Shown: positions 7,630 through 14,189 of the stretch, piece by piece | Numbering within the stretch: position 1 is the first letter of the stretch | How the letters are laid out: every line of letters starts with the position of its first letter | From: an uncultured Alphaproteobacteria bacterium | GTDB lineage: Bacteria; Pseudomonadota; Alphaproteobacteria; Sneathiellales; Sneathiellaceae | Assembly: GCA_937910835.1 (NCBI GenBank) | Contig: CALEMG010000118.1 | Location: 1 to 20,405 of the forward strand | DNA length: 20,405 nucleotides | Direction: 5' to 3' | Position numbers and translations under genes: made by a program | The notes under the pieces: generated by a model | What the model was told of the DNA's origin: nothing | Databases searched by the model: none | Seen by the model: only the letters and a program-made list of their open reading frames with translations

Positions 7630-9417
7630 ATGGACGCGCCTATCGCGCCGGCTTTTCTGGATGTTGAAAATTCGCTGACAGCCCGGCGCTGGCGGTTGCG
7701 CTCTGAAAATGAGCGCCTCGGCCTTGCCATCGCGCAGCGTCTCGATGTGCCGGAAATCGTTGGCCGGGTCATGGCCGGGCGTGGCGTGCCCCTGGAGGAG
7801 GCGGAACAGTATTTAACCCCGCAGCTTCGCCATCTGCTGCCCGATCCGTCTAGCTTCAAGGATATGGATGCGGGCGCGGCACGTATCGCGGCGGCAATCG
7901 AGGCGGGAGAGCGAATTGCCGGCTTCGGTGACTATGATGTGGACGGCGCAACCTCCTCTGGATTGCTCAAGCGATTTTTTAATGCCATCCGCCAACCTCT
8001 TGATATCTATATCCCCGATCGCATGAAAGAAGGCTACGGCCCGAATGCGCCTGCGATGGACGAGCTGAAGGCGCGGGGGATTGATCTGGTTGTTACCGTC
8101 GACTGCGGGATCGTCTCCATCGATGTGCTGGCCCATGCGAAAGAGATCGGGCTGGAAGTCATCGTTGTCGATCATCATCAGGCGGAAACACGGCTGCCCG
8201 AGGCTGTGGCCGTCATCAACCCCAAGCGCCATGACGAGAGCCAGAATTACACTTATCTCGCTGCCGTAGGGGTGACCTTCCTGCTGGTCGTGGCGATCAA
8301 CCGTGCGCTTCGAAATGCGGGATGGTATACAGCGGAACGCCCGGAGCCGGACCCGCGTCACTGGCTTGATCTGGTCGCGCTCGGCACCGTCTGCGATGTG
8401 GTACCGCTGATCGGGCTGAACCGCGCCTTCGTTGCGCAAGGGCTGAAGGTCATGGCGCGGCGGGGCAATGTGGGCCTTGCGGCGCTGGCGGACGTTGCCG
8501 GGTTGGATGAGACGCCGGGCACCTATCATGCGGGTTTCCTGCTGGGGCCAAGGGTGAATGCGGGCGGGCGCGTTGGACGGCCCGAATATGGCCCTGAGCT
8601 TCTCTCCAGCGACAGCCCGGAAAAATGCCGGGAATTGGCTGGACACCTCGATCGCTACAACAAGGAACGGAAAGAGATTGAGGCCGGGGTGCAGGCGGAA
8701 GCTCTGCTGATGGTCGAGAAAAGCAGTCTTAAGAATGATTCGGTGATCGTCGTCGCGGGCGAGGGATGGCATCCGGGCGTGATCGGTATCGTCGCCAGCC
8801 GAATAAAAGACGCCTATCAGCGGCCGGCGGTGGTCATCGCGCTCGACGGGGCGGAGGGCAAGGGGTCCGGCAGGTCCGTTCCCGGTGTGGATATGGGCGC
8901 CGCCGTGGGCGCGGCGCGTCATAAGGATCTGATTATTGCAGGCGGCGGTCATATGATGGCGGCGGGGCTGACCATCGCGACCGATCGGATTGATGAGTTT
9001 CGCGTCTTTCTCAATGAGCGGCTCGCGAAGGATGTGAGCGAGGCGGCGAAGACCGCCAGCCTCGGTCTCGATGGTGCGCTGTCGGTGGACGGGGCGACGA
9101 CAGAACTGATCACGTTGATGGATCAGGCGGGTCCCTTTGGTGCGGGCAACCCGGAGCCGAGATTCGCGCTTCCCAATGTCCGGCTGGTGCAGGCCAGTAT
9201 TGTCGGCGAAAACCATGTGCGCTGTATCCTGACCGGCGCGGCCGGGCGCGGGCGGCTCGCAGGTATTGCCTTTCGCGCGTTGGAGACGCCGCTGGGCGAT
9301 GCTTTGCTCGGCCATAACGGCGGCGCTTTTCACATTGCCGGGCATCTGAGGAAGAACAGCTGGCAGGGGAAAGTCTCTGCCCAGCTGCTGATCGAGGACG
9401 CCTTTCGCCTTGTATAG
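7630..9417 (+). CDS. recJ: Single-stranded-DNA-specific 5'-3' exonuclease RecJ
   Basis: It degrades single-stranded DNA 5' to 3' in RecF-type recombination, mismatch and base-excision repair. DHH phosphoesterase motifs are clear: GDYDVDGATSSG (100-111), TVDCG (156-160) and VVDHHQ (179-184). The DHHA1 region contains GEGWHPGVIGIVASR, KGSGRS and GGGHMMAAG (438-446), followed by a C-terminal OB-fold region with GPFGAGNPEPRF. The 595 residues are the usual length. The ATG follows a GGAGCC sequence by a few bases and lies 12 bp after glpX. No terminator is visible after it; the next feature is the tRNA-Glu promoter region. Confidence 0.96.
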   Translation: MDAPIAPAFLDVENSLTARRWRLRSENERLGLAIAQRLDVPEIVGRVMAGRGVPLEEAEQYLTPQLRHLLPDPSSFKDMDAGAARIAAAIEAGERIAGFGDYDVDGATSSGLLKRFFNAIRQPLDIYIPDRMKEGYGPNAPAMDELKARGIDLVVTVDCGIVSIDVLAHAKEIGLEVIVVDHHQAETRLPEAVAVINPKRHDESQNYTYLAAVGVTFLLVVAINRALRNAGWYTAERPEPDPRHWLDLVALGTVCDVVPLIGLNRAFVAQGLKVMARRGNVGLAALADVAGLDETPGTYHAGFLLGPRVNAGGRVGRPEYGPELLSSDSPEKCRELAGHLDRYNKERKEIEAGVQAEALLMVEKSSLKNDSVIVVAGEGWHPGVIGIVASRIKDAYQRPAVVIALDGAEGKGSGRSVPGVDMGAAVGAARHKDLIIAGGGHMMAAGLTIATDRIDEFRVFLNERLAKDVSEAAKTASLGLDGALSVDGATTELITLMDQAGPFGAGNPEPRFALPNVRLVQASIVGENHVRCILTGAAGRGRLAGIAFRALETPLGDALLGHNGGAFHIAGHLRKNSWQGKVSAQLLIEDAFRLV

Positions 9418-9458
9418 GCAACAGATGTATCGAATTTGCGATATTTCACATTTTTTAC

Positions 9459-9487
9459 TTGATATGTGGGGATAGAATAGGTAAATC
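9459..9487 (+). promoter_or_regulatory. Candidate tRNA-Glu promoter
   Basis: TTGATA (9459-9464), a 17-base spacer, then TAAATC (9482-9487), which puts the start of transcription about 15 bases before the tRNA. The -10 matches consensus at only three positions. The surrounding 9418-9509 is AT-rich and holds nothing else I recognise. Confidence 0.35.
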
Positions 9488-9509
9488 GTGCCCCTGCGAC
9501 AGGATATAT

Positions 9510-9584
9510 GTCCCCTTCGTCTATCGGTTAGGACGCCAGATTTTCATTCTGGAAAGAGGAGTTCGATTCTCCTAGGGGATACCA
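9510..9584 (+). tRNA. tRNA-Glu (anticodon UUC)
   Basis: A complete cloverleaf of 75 bases with encoded CCA (9582-9584). Acceptor strands GTCCCCT and AGGGGAT pair with a G1-U72 wobble. The anticodon stem CCAGA/TCTGG encloses loop TTTTCAT with anticodon TTC at 9543-9545. The T arm is GAGGA-GTTCGAT-TCTCC. The D loop contains GGTTAGGA. The discriminator base is A. It decodes GAA and GAG. Confidence 0.97.
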
Positions 9585-9686
9585 CCGGTGATACTTGGCT
9601 GCGGCCTGATCCCTTTTAATTTCTGCAACTTTTCACTACATATATCTATGGCGGTTGCCGTGATCCATAGCGACGGGAGAGAACTC

Positions 9687-9989
9687 ATGAATTTGCGACT
9701 TTGTTTCGAAAATAAAGCCGGAGTGAATATCGATGAAGCCGCCGTTTTTCGCCATTACGCTGAGAATTACCTGAACGGGTTCGACGTAAAATGGGCCGGC
9801 ACGATCAGTATTCCCCATCATGATACAAACACCAGCCCGATGGAGCCTCTGTGGCAATATGTGATTGAGGATGCGAGCCAGGCCGCCCGCGATTACCTGA
9901 TCGAATATCTGGACCGTAACCCGATGGCCGGATATTTCGTGCATGTCTATGAGGTCGGTAGCGGCGCGGGCGACCAGAAGATTCACTAG
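9687..9989 (+). CDS. Hypothetical protein, 100 aa
   Basis: I do not recognise the family. The frame is open back to 9588, but only the ATG at 9687 has a Shine-Dalgarno (GGGAGAG, 5 bases upstream), giving a soluble acidic protein of 100 residues. Visible features are an N-terminal MNLRLCFENKAGV strand-like stretch, HYAENYLNGFDVKW, a central SIPHHDTNTSPMEPLWQYV, and IEYLDRNPMAGYFVHVYEV near the end. There is no signal peptide or membrane segment. It follows tRNA-Glu by 102 bases and converges on the pentapeptide gene. A 116-residue antisense frame covers the same bases; this strand is preferred because of its ribosome-binding site. Confidence 0.65.
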   Translation: MNLRLCFENKAGVNIDEAAVFRHYAENYLNGFDVKWAGTISIPHHDTNTSPMEPLWQYVIEDASQAARDYLIEYLDRNPMAGYFVHVYEVGSGAGDQKIH

Positions 9990-10018
9990 ACCGCCATAGA
10001 TCGAAAGATGAGCTACGC

Positions 10019-10357
10019 TTAAGCGCTGACTTTCTTGTCGAACTGGGCGTCTTCCATGTCGGCGCCGTCGAAAATGGCGCCGTTTAACTTCGCACCCTTG
10101 AAATTGGCGTCGATCAGGTTGGCGTCGGTCATGTCCGCGCCTTCAAGATCAGCATCGGCAAAGCTCGCCGCAGAGAGATTGGCGGGCCATTTCTTGCCAA
10201 GCGGTTCCCCGTTCGGGCCTTTAAGGTCCACGGCGGTGAGAATGGCGCCTTTCATATGTGCATTCTTGAGGTTGGAGCGGGAGAGATTGACCCCCTCCAT
10301 CATCGCATCGGTGAGGTCTACGTCCTCCATGATGCATTGGGACATGTCGCTCATCAC
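10019..10357 (-). CDS. Pentapeptide-repeat protein, C-terminal fragment (frameshifted)
   Basis: 112 residues from GTG at 10357 (or from ATG at 10354). It consists of pentapeptide repeats from near its first residue (VDLTD, VNLSR, SNLKN, then ADLEG, ANLID, ANFKG, AKLNG, AIFDG, ADMED) and contains GPNGEPLGKKWPANL. Its start overlaps the stop of the upstream pentapeptide gene by 4 bases. Reading this frame upstream of the GTG gives NLRGSQTV, which is good pentapeptide sequence. It therefore looks like the tail of the upstream protein separated by an indel at 10375-10386, not an independent gene. Translational coupling of two real subunits is the alternative. Pentapeptide repeats fold as a right-handed beta-helix; the function is unknown. 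Confidence 0.7.
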   Translation of the reverse strand: MMSDMSQCIMEDVDLTDAMMEGVNLSRSNLKNAHMKGAILTAVDLKGPNGEPLGKKWPANLSAASFADADLEGADMTDANLIDANFKGAKLNGAIFDGADMEDAQFDKKVSA

Positions 10358-11280
10358 GGTCTGGCTGCCGCGAAGGTTGGTGCGCCCTTCATCGTCGCGC
10401 CGCTCATGGCGCAGCCGGAGAGATCCATGCCGGAAAGATCCATGCCTGACAGATCGGCACGCTCACCCTTCAGGCCATTTGTCTCCACCCAGAGGAAGTG
10501 CGTTTTTAAAATCGCCTGCAGGTTCGGCGGGAGCGGGGTTGATTCCGGTTCCGGCACCAGATGTGCGGCGACTGCCTTGGATTTGGAGAAGTCGACATTT
10601 TCCGTCTTTGCACCGTCGAGTTTCACATTCTCGAAATTGCAGCCCTCGACTTTAGCGCCAGAGAGATCGACGTTGCTGAGGTCCGCGCCGGCGAGATCGG
10701 CACCCGACAGGTCACAGCCCGCCATGTCCGAGCCCATGAATCCCGCACCATGCAGATCAGCCTTTGAAAGGTTGGCTCCGCGCAGTTGGGAATTGGCGAA
10801 GTTCGCATTGCCAAGTGCCGCACCGGAAAGATTAGCGCCATTCAGGTTGGCCTTTTCCGCGACTACTTCCTCCATTTCGGCATCGGAAAGATCCCCGGCG
10901 GGGAAAGTGACGGTCTCGCCGCCTGATAGAATGAGGGAGCCGCCGCGAAAATCCGCTTCCTGCAAGTTCGCGCCGTTGAGTTTTGCGCCCCTTAATTCCG
11001 CGCCGCGCAAATCCGCGCGGATGAGAAGGCTGTTGCGCAAATCTGCCTTGGTGAGGTCAGCGGCATATAGATCGGCGGAGATCAGGTTGGCATCCCGGAA
11101 GATGGTCCGTGAGAGTTTGCAGCCGGACAAGCAGGATTTCTGGAGCTTGGCACCGGCAAAGTTCGCCCCGGTGAAATCAGCGTGCTTGAAGTTCGCTTGT
11201 GCGCCTTTTTTGGGATTTACCAGCCACTTTCCGTGCTCGGCAAGCATATCCATAATTTCTTGTGGCGTCATTGATGTCAT
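10354..11280 (-). CDS. Pentapeptide-repeat protein, N-terminal part (frameshifted)
   Basis: 308 residues, almost wholly A(D/N)LxG-type pentapeptides (ADFTG ANFAG AKLQK, ANLSK ADLHG, ADLAG ADLSN), which stack as a square beta-helix. It is built of two modules. Each opens with a short helical header with spaced His and Trp: MLAEHGKWLVNPKKGAQANF (about 10-29) and ILKTHFLWVETNGLKGERADL (about 252-272). The second module is cut short by a stop after PTFAAARP, and its continuation lies in the next frame (10019-10357). A single protein would be about 420 residues. The ATG at 11280 has AAGAGAG about 8 bases upstream; a second ATG three codons later is possible. There is no signal peptide, so it is probably cytoplasmic. 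It is divergent from the 85-aa orphan. Confidence 0.8.
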   Translation of the reverse strand: MTSMTPQEIMDMLAEHGKWLVNPKKGAQANFKHADFTGANFAGAKLQKSCLSGCKLSRTIFRDANLISADLYAADLTKADLRNSLLIRADLRGAELRGAKLNGANLQEADFRGGSLILSGGETVTFPAGDLSDAEMEEVVAEKANLNGANLSGAALGNANFANSQLRGANLSKADLHGAGFMGSDMAGCDLSGADLAGADLSNVDLSGAKVEGCNFENVKLDGAKTENVDFSKSKAVAAHLVPEPESTPLPPNLQAILKTHFLWVETNGLKGERADLSGMDLSGMDLSGCAMSGATMKGAPTFAAARP

Positions 11281-11370
11281 GCGGTACTCTCTTTGTCGAA
11301 ACCCTGTTTTGGCTTTGATAAGACTAGATTAACATTTATCTCACATACTTCGAGACAGGAATTGCCTACC

Positions 11371-11389
11371 GTCTGGTTTATAAACAGAC
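11371..11389. repeat. Imperfect palindrome between divergent genes
   Basis: GTCTG and CAGAC arms flank a TTTATAAA palindrome with one extra G. It sits in the 171-bp gap between the pentapeptide gene and the 85-aa orphan. It could be an operator, but no dedicated regulator is adjacent. A weak plus-strand promoter, TTAACA-17-TTAAAT (11394-11422), lies just downstream. Confidence 0.3.
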
Positions 11390-11451
11390 AAGGTTAACAG
11401 TTAGTTGCATTCTGCCTTAAATTGATTAAACAACGCCGAGGATGAAGCGAA

Positions 11452-11709
11452 ATGTTTGAAGTAAACCAGGAACAGGTTGATGCGTTGGAGATTTGGGTCA
11501 AGAACCGCCGCGAAGCCTATTTGCGTATGGGATTCCATCTGGCGGCGAATGCGGGCGCGACTTCGCTTGTCGAATATTCGGTAGATGGCGGCCTCAAGCC
11601 GGAAGATTTAGAGAAATCAATTTTTGATCTGCGCAAAGAATATGAACTGGCGGAAATGTTTCATAAAGACGCCAAGCAAGTCCTCCATGCCGGGCGGCAA
11701 GGCGGTTAA
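11452..11709 (+). CDS. Hypothetical protein, 85 aa
   Basis: Not recognised. It is a small, charged, probably all-helical soluble protein. The first helix runs through DALEIWVKNRREAYLRMGFHL, there is a central loop SVDGGLKPED, and the last helix is rich in Lys/Glu (KEYELAEMFHKDAKQVLHA). The ATG has GAGGATGAAG just upstream, a fair Shine-Dalgarno. It has its own upstream region with a candidate promoter and stands alone: divergent from the pentapeptide gene and converging on the PilZ gene 15 bases away. Confidence 0.7.
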   Translation: MFEVNQEQVDALEIWVKNRREAYLRMGFHLAANAGATSLVEYSVDGGLKPEDLEKSIFDLRKEYELAEMFHKDAKQVLHAGRQGG

Positions 11710-11724
11710 ACGCGGCGGCGGACG

Positions 11725-12063
11725 TTAGGTTACCACGTAGAACTGCTCCCGGCGTTTCCGGGCCACCAGACCGGCGATCTGCCGGATCAGCGCCTGTTCT
11801 TTCTCTTCTGAAAACTCGAACCTGACCCCGACACCGTCCTCCATCTGGCGGACGATACGCGCCGGGATGAGACCGACATTCTCAATCTCGACGCTGATTT
11901 CCGTCGCGTCCGGCAGGCGCATGTCCATCTGCAGTCCGGCCCCGCCGAGAGAAATATTAAGAATGCGTGCGGGCAGGCGACCGCCGTCATGGGCAATCTC
12001 GGTCTCGCCTGCCATTACAACCCGGCTATGGGCGCGGCGGTTCTCTGCTTCGATCGTGGTCAT
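11725..12063 (-). CDS. PilZ-domain protein (candidate c-di-GMP effector)
   Basis: The frame is open to 12267, but the ATG at 12063 has a near-ideal CAGGAGA Shine-Dalgarno 4-5 bases upstream and begins just before the domain, giving 112 residues. The two PilZ signatures are present: the basic RRAHSR (RxxxR, Arg10-Arg14) and NISLGGAG (NxSxxG, Asn36-Ser38-Gly41). A beta-rich core and a C-terminal helix (EEKEQALIRQIAGLVARKRR) follow. Stand-alone PilZ proteins bind cyclic di-GMP and act on motility, cellulose or pilus systems. Since both binding signatures are intact, binding is likely, but the partner is not in the window. A 195-bp gap separates it from the divergent 83-aa gene. Confidence 0.85.
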   Translation of the reverse strand: MTTIEAENRRAHSRVVMAGETEIAHDGGRLPARILNISLGGAGLQMDMRLPDATEISVEIENVGLIPARIVRQMEDGVGVRFEFSEEKEQALIRQIAGLVARKRREQFYVVT

Positions 12064-12258
12064 GTCGTCTCCTGGGGGCGAGGGGGCGGTTTTGCACGCC
12101 TCGTCGGGGGCTATAGGGGCAGTCTCGCCGAGATTGGTTAAGAAGTCGTTTGCATCGCCCATAAATCGCCATAAACTGGCGTTATGAGGTCTTTTGTTAA
12201 CCTTTCGTTCACCCTCTCGCTCTATTCTTAAATTGCATTTATCAGGAAAGGGTCCGTT

Positions 12259-12510
12259 ATGCGGCAACAGGAACTCGCCTCCCTCGTTGAGGGACTGAAG
12301 TCCGAATTCGACAAAGCGCCACGGCTTAACCGCAAATCGATCGCGGACCGGGCGAACGGCGCCAACCTTGCCGCGCTCGATCTGATACTTGAGACCGCGG
12401 ACATGGAGCAGGAGGGGGCGAGCCGCCAGGAGCAGGCGAAAACCCTTAAGGCACTGTCACATGAATTCAAGGAAATCTCCGGAATCATCGTCGGCCTCCG
12501 CCCGCGTTAG
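12259..12510 (+). CDS. Hypothetical protein, 83 aa
   Basis: Not recognised. It is a helical, soluble, mildly acidic protein (MRQQELASLVEGLKSEF..., ANLAALDLILETADMEQEG, and a last helix KTLKALSHEFKEISGIIVGL). The ATG follows AGGAAAGG by 8 bases, a strong Shine-Dalgarno. It is divergent from the PilZ gene across 195 bp in which I see only a weak TTAACC-18-TCTATT promoter. The shared intergenic region hints at joint regulation with the PilZ protein, which is inference only. Confidence 0.7.
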   Translation: MRQQELASLVEGLKSEFDKAPRLNRKSIADRANGANLAALDLILETADMEQEGASRQEQAKTLKALSHEFKEISGIIVGLRPR

Positions 12511-12574
12511 CGCCGTTGCCTCTGCTGTACGGTTGGCGGGACGCAGATCAAAATCAGGCTTGGCAAATATGACG

Positions 12575-12600
12575 GATATGCTACATCTGGTAGGCATATC
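12575..12600. repeat. Inverted repeat upstream of the membrane-protein gene
   Basis: GATATGCTAC, five bases, then GTAGGCATATC: ten pairs with one bulged base. It is equally readable as a two-fold operator, GATATGC-12-GCATATC. It lies 51 bases before the ATG at 12651 and overlaps a possible promoter (TTGGCA 12560-12565, TACATC 12582-12587). No run of T follows, so it is not a terminator. Confidence 0.55.
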
Positions 12601-12650
12601 ACGGATAGTCGGCAGTCGTCGCGGGTCCAAAAGATGTCGTAGTATAGAAA

Positions 12651-13256
12651 ATGCCGCATTTATCTGAGTTTAAAGAAAAATTGAAACTGCTCCGGCAGAC
12701 CGCGATCAAGCGTGCCAAGGCCAGCTCCCGGATGGAGCGGTTAATTTTTGCTGCGCCGTTTCTGGCCGCGCTTTTCTTTGCGGGAGTGACGGTACTGCTC
12801 GACATTTTCCTCCGCGATCAGACGGCGTTGGGATGGATCTTCTCGCTTCTCGGAACGGCAGGGCTTCTCTTCTTCTTCTTTGCACCGCTCACCTTTGTGA
12901 CCGTCCGGCTTTATAAGCGCCTCTGGCACCGCCTGAAGGAACGGCGCTTTATGGATGCGCTGATGATCGGGCTTTATCTCCCGCACGCCTTCGCCGTGCT
13001 GATCGTCGTGATTTCGCAGCTGGAAGGCTCTGAGAATATCACCAGCCTCGGCGCGGCGGTCATCACCTGGGCGATGCTGAGCCTGCTGCTCTCACCATTC
13101 AGCGTGCTGCTGACCTTGCTTCTGTGGTCGTATCTGCCGAAGGAAATCCGCGTACCGACGCAGCTCCTGCAACTCCCCTCCCGACTCAACGCGCGCGGTC
13201 AAAACCTCCTCGCTCCACCGGAGCCCAAAGACGAGAGTGACGTGGTGCGGACTTAG
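12651..13256 (+). CDS. Four-helix integral membrane protein of unknown function
   Basis: 201 residues. A basic cytoplasmic N-terminus (about 1-30) is followed by hydrophobic segments at about 31-54, 60-85, 103-123 and 131-162, with a basic loop KRLWHRLKERR between helices 2 and 3. The polar C-terminal tail (163-201) is proline/charge-rich. Positive loops place both termini in the cytoplasm. An in-frame stop lies two codons before the ATG at 12651, so that is the first possible ATG, yet there is no clear Shine-Dalgarno. The stop codon overlaps that of the convergent thioesterase gene. I do not recognise a family. Confidence 0.75.
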   Translation: MPHLSEFKEKLKLLRQTAIKRAKASSRMERLIFAAPFLAALFFAGVTVLLDIFLRDQTALGWIFSLLGTAGLLFFFFAPLTFVTVRLYKRLWHRLKERRFMDALMIGLYLPHAFAVLIVVISQLEGSENITSLGAAVITWAMLSLLLSPFSVLLTLLLWSYLPKEIRVPTQLLQLPSRLNARGQNLLAPPEPKDESDVVRT

Positions 13257-13663
13257 GGGCCGACTTTCCAGATGGTGCCTTGCGCTGTGGCGCAGAGCTT
13301 CTCCGCGCCGTCCTTTAGCGCATAGACATCGCAATCACAGACAGCCTGAGACTTGCCATAGGCTTTGACATGCGCGCGGGCGATGAGTTTTTCCCCGATT
13401 GCTGGGCGGACGTAATTGATCTTGAATTCGAGTGTCACCGAATCGCCGAGCACTGTGCCGCCCGCGTAGGTAAGGGCATTATCGGCGAGATAGCTGACCA
13501 CACCGCCATGCGCGAAACCGTGCTGCTGCAGATGGTCGGGGCGCAGCCCAAGCGACAGTTCAACCCCTCTGTCATCCAGCTTTTCAAGTTGCGAGCCGAT
13601 CAGCACGCTAAAAGGCTGTTCGGAGAGGACGCGGCGGCCACGATCGAGGGAGATTTCAGTCAT
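13253..13663 (-). CDS. Hotdog-fold thioesterase, PaaI/YdiI type
   Basis: About 136 residues forming one hotdog domain. The key segment is QQHGFAHGGVVSYLADNALTYAG: the HGG of the central helix start (His52-Gly54) and Asp61, as in PaaI-like acyl-CoA thioesterases. A strand run of LEFKINYVRPAIGEKLIARAHV and a CDCDVYAL strand follow. These enzymes hydrolyse acyl- or aryl-CoA in the cytosol; the substrate is not determined here. Two ATGs compete: at 13672 the AGGA touches the start codon, while at 13663 the same AGGA is 9 bases away, so 13663 is preferred. It is divergent from a MarR regulator with a palindrome between them, so it is probably controlled by that regulator. Its stop overlaps that of the convergent membrane-protein gene. 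Confidence 0.88.
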   Translation of the reverse strand: MTEISLDRGRRVLSEQPFSVLIGSQLEKLDDRGVELSLGLRPDHLQQHGFAHGGVVSYLADNALTYAGGTVLGDSVTLEFKINYVRPAIGEKLIARAHVKAYGKSQAVCDCDVYALKDGAEKLCATAQGTIWKVGP

Positions 13664-13677
13664 AGGGTTCATTCCTA

Positions 13678-13707
13678 TTGTTATTTACTTCATTAGTGAA
13701 GTATATT
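13678..13707 (+). promoter_or_regulatory. marR-type promoter with embedded operator (palindrome 13686-13703)
   Basis: TACTTCA-TTAG-TGAAGTA is a perfect 18-bp inverted repeat, the size and style of MarR-family operators. On the plus strand it fills the spacer between TTGTTA (13678-13683) and TATATT (13702-13707), 18 bases apart, a reasonable sigma-70 promoter for the MarR gene. It is also within 30 bases of the thioesterase start. A bound dimer would block both genes, the usual autoregulatory layout. Confidence 0.7.
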
Positions 13708-13746
13708 TGCATGGTGCGACGCGCGCAAGTGAATTATGAGAGGGTG

Positions 13747-14181
13747 ATGTCAAACGCGAAGAAAAACCTGATCTACCACCGTTTGCAGACGGCTGCCCAT
13801 AGCCTGAGGAAAGCGGCGGACCGGTCCGTGCTGGCGGCGTCCGGCCTGACGACAGCGCAGGCGGCGGTCCTCTCCATTGTCGAGAGCGGCGAGGAGGTGA
13901 CCCAGCGGCAGGTGGCCGAGCGGCTCCGCCTTAATGAATCCGCCATGACCGCCATGGTAACCCGGCTGATCAAGCTCGGGTTTCTTAAACGCCGCCGCAG
14001 CGAGACGGACGGTCGTGCCTGGCAGCTCGACGTGACGGAAGGGGGCCAAGCGGCGCTCAAAGACTTGCGCGGCCCCTTCGGCGAGATCAATGCCGCCGTC
14101 GACGACATGCTGAGCGAGGAGGAGATAAAAACCCTCACCCGCGCCCTTGATAAAATCACGAAGCGTTTTGGCGGCGGGTGA
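13747..14181 (+). CDS. MarR-family transcriptional regulator
   Basis: A winged helix-turn-helix protein. Helices 1-2 are at about 5-45, the recognition region VTQRQVAERLRLNESAMTAMVTRL at 51-74, the wing RRSETDGRAWQLDVTEGG at 83-100, and a C-terminal dimerisation helix at 119-141. From the ATG at 13747 it is 144 residues, the normal family length. The frame is open to 13678, but that start would lie inside the operator and promoter. An ATG at 13711 is possible, but GAGAGGG sits just before 13747. MarR proteins are dimers released from DNA by small phenolic, CoA or oxidant ligands. The divergent thioesterase is the obvious target. Confidence 0.9.
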   Translation: MSNAKKNLIYHRLQTAAHSLRKAADRSVLAASGLTTAQAAVLSIVESGEEVTQRQVAERLRLNESAMTAMVTRLIKLGFLKRRRSETDGRAWQLDVTEGGQAALKDLRGPFGEINAAVDDMLSEEEIKTLTRALDKITKRFGGG

Positions 14182-14189
14182 AAGCTATG

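Noticed and set aside
7813..9345. 510-codon open frame on the minus strand
   Set aside because: It lies entirely over recJ, whose motifs are unmistakable; it is a by-product of G+C-rich codon bias.
9636..9986. 116-codon open frame opposite the 100-aa orphan
   Set aside because: No ribosome-binding site, whereas the plus-strand frame has GGGAGAG at good spacing.
10256..11332. 358-codon open frame on the plus strand
   Set aside because: A shadow of the pentapeptide repeats; its Ser/Ala/Arg-rich periodic sequence is the antisense of the repeat codons.
12389..12667. 92-codon plus-strand frame extending past the 83-aa orphan
   Set aside because: Arg/Ser-rich shadow without a ribosome-binding site; it overlaps the better-supported orphan and the inverted repeat.
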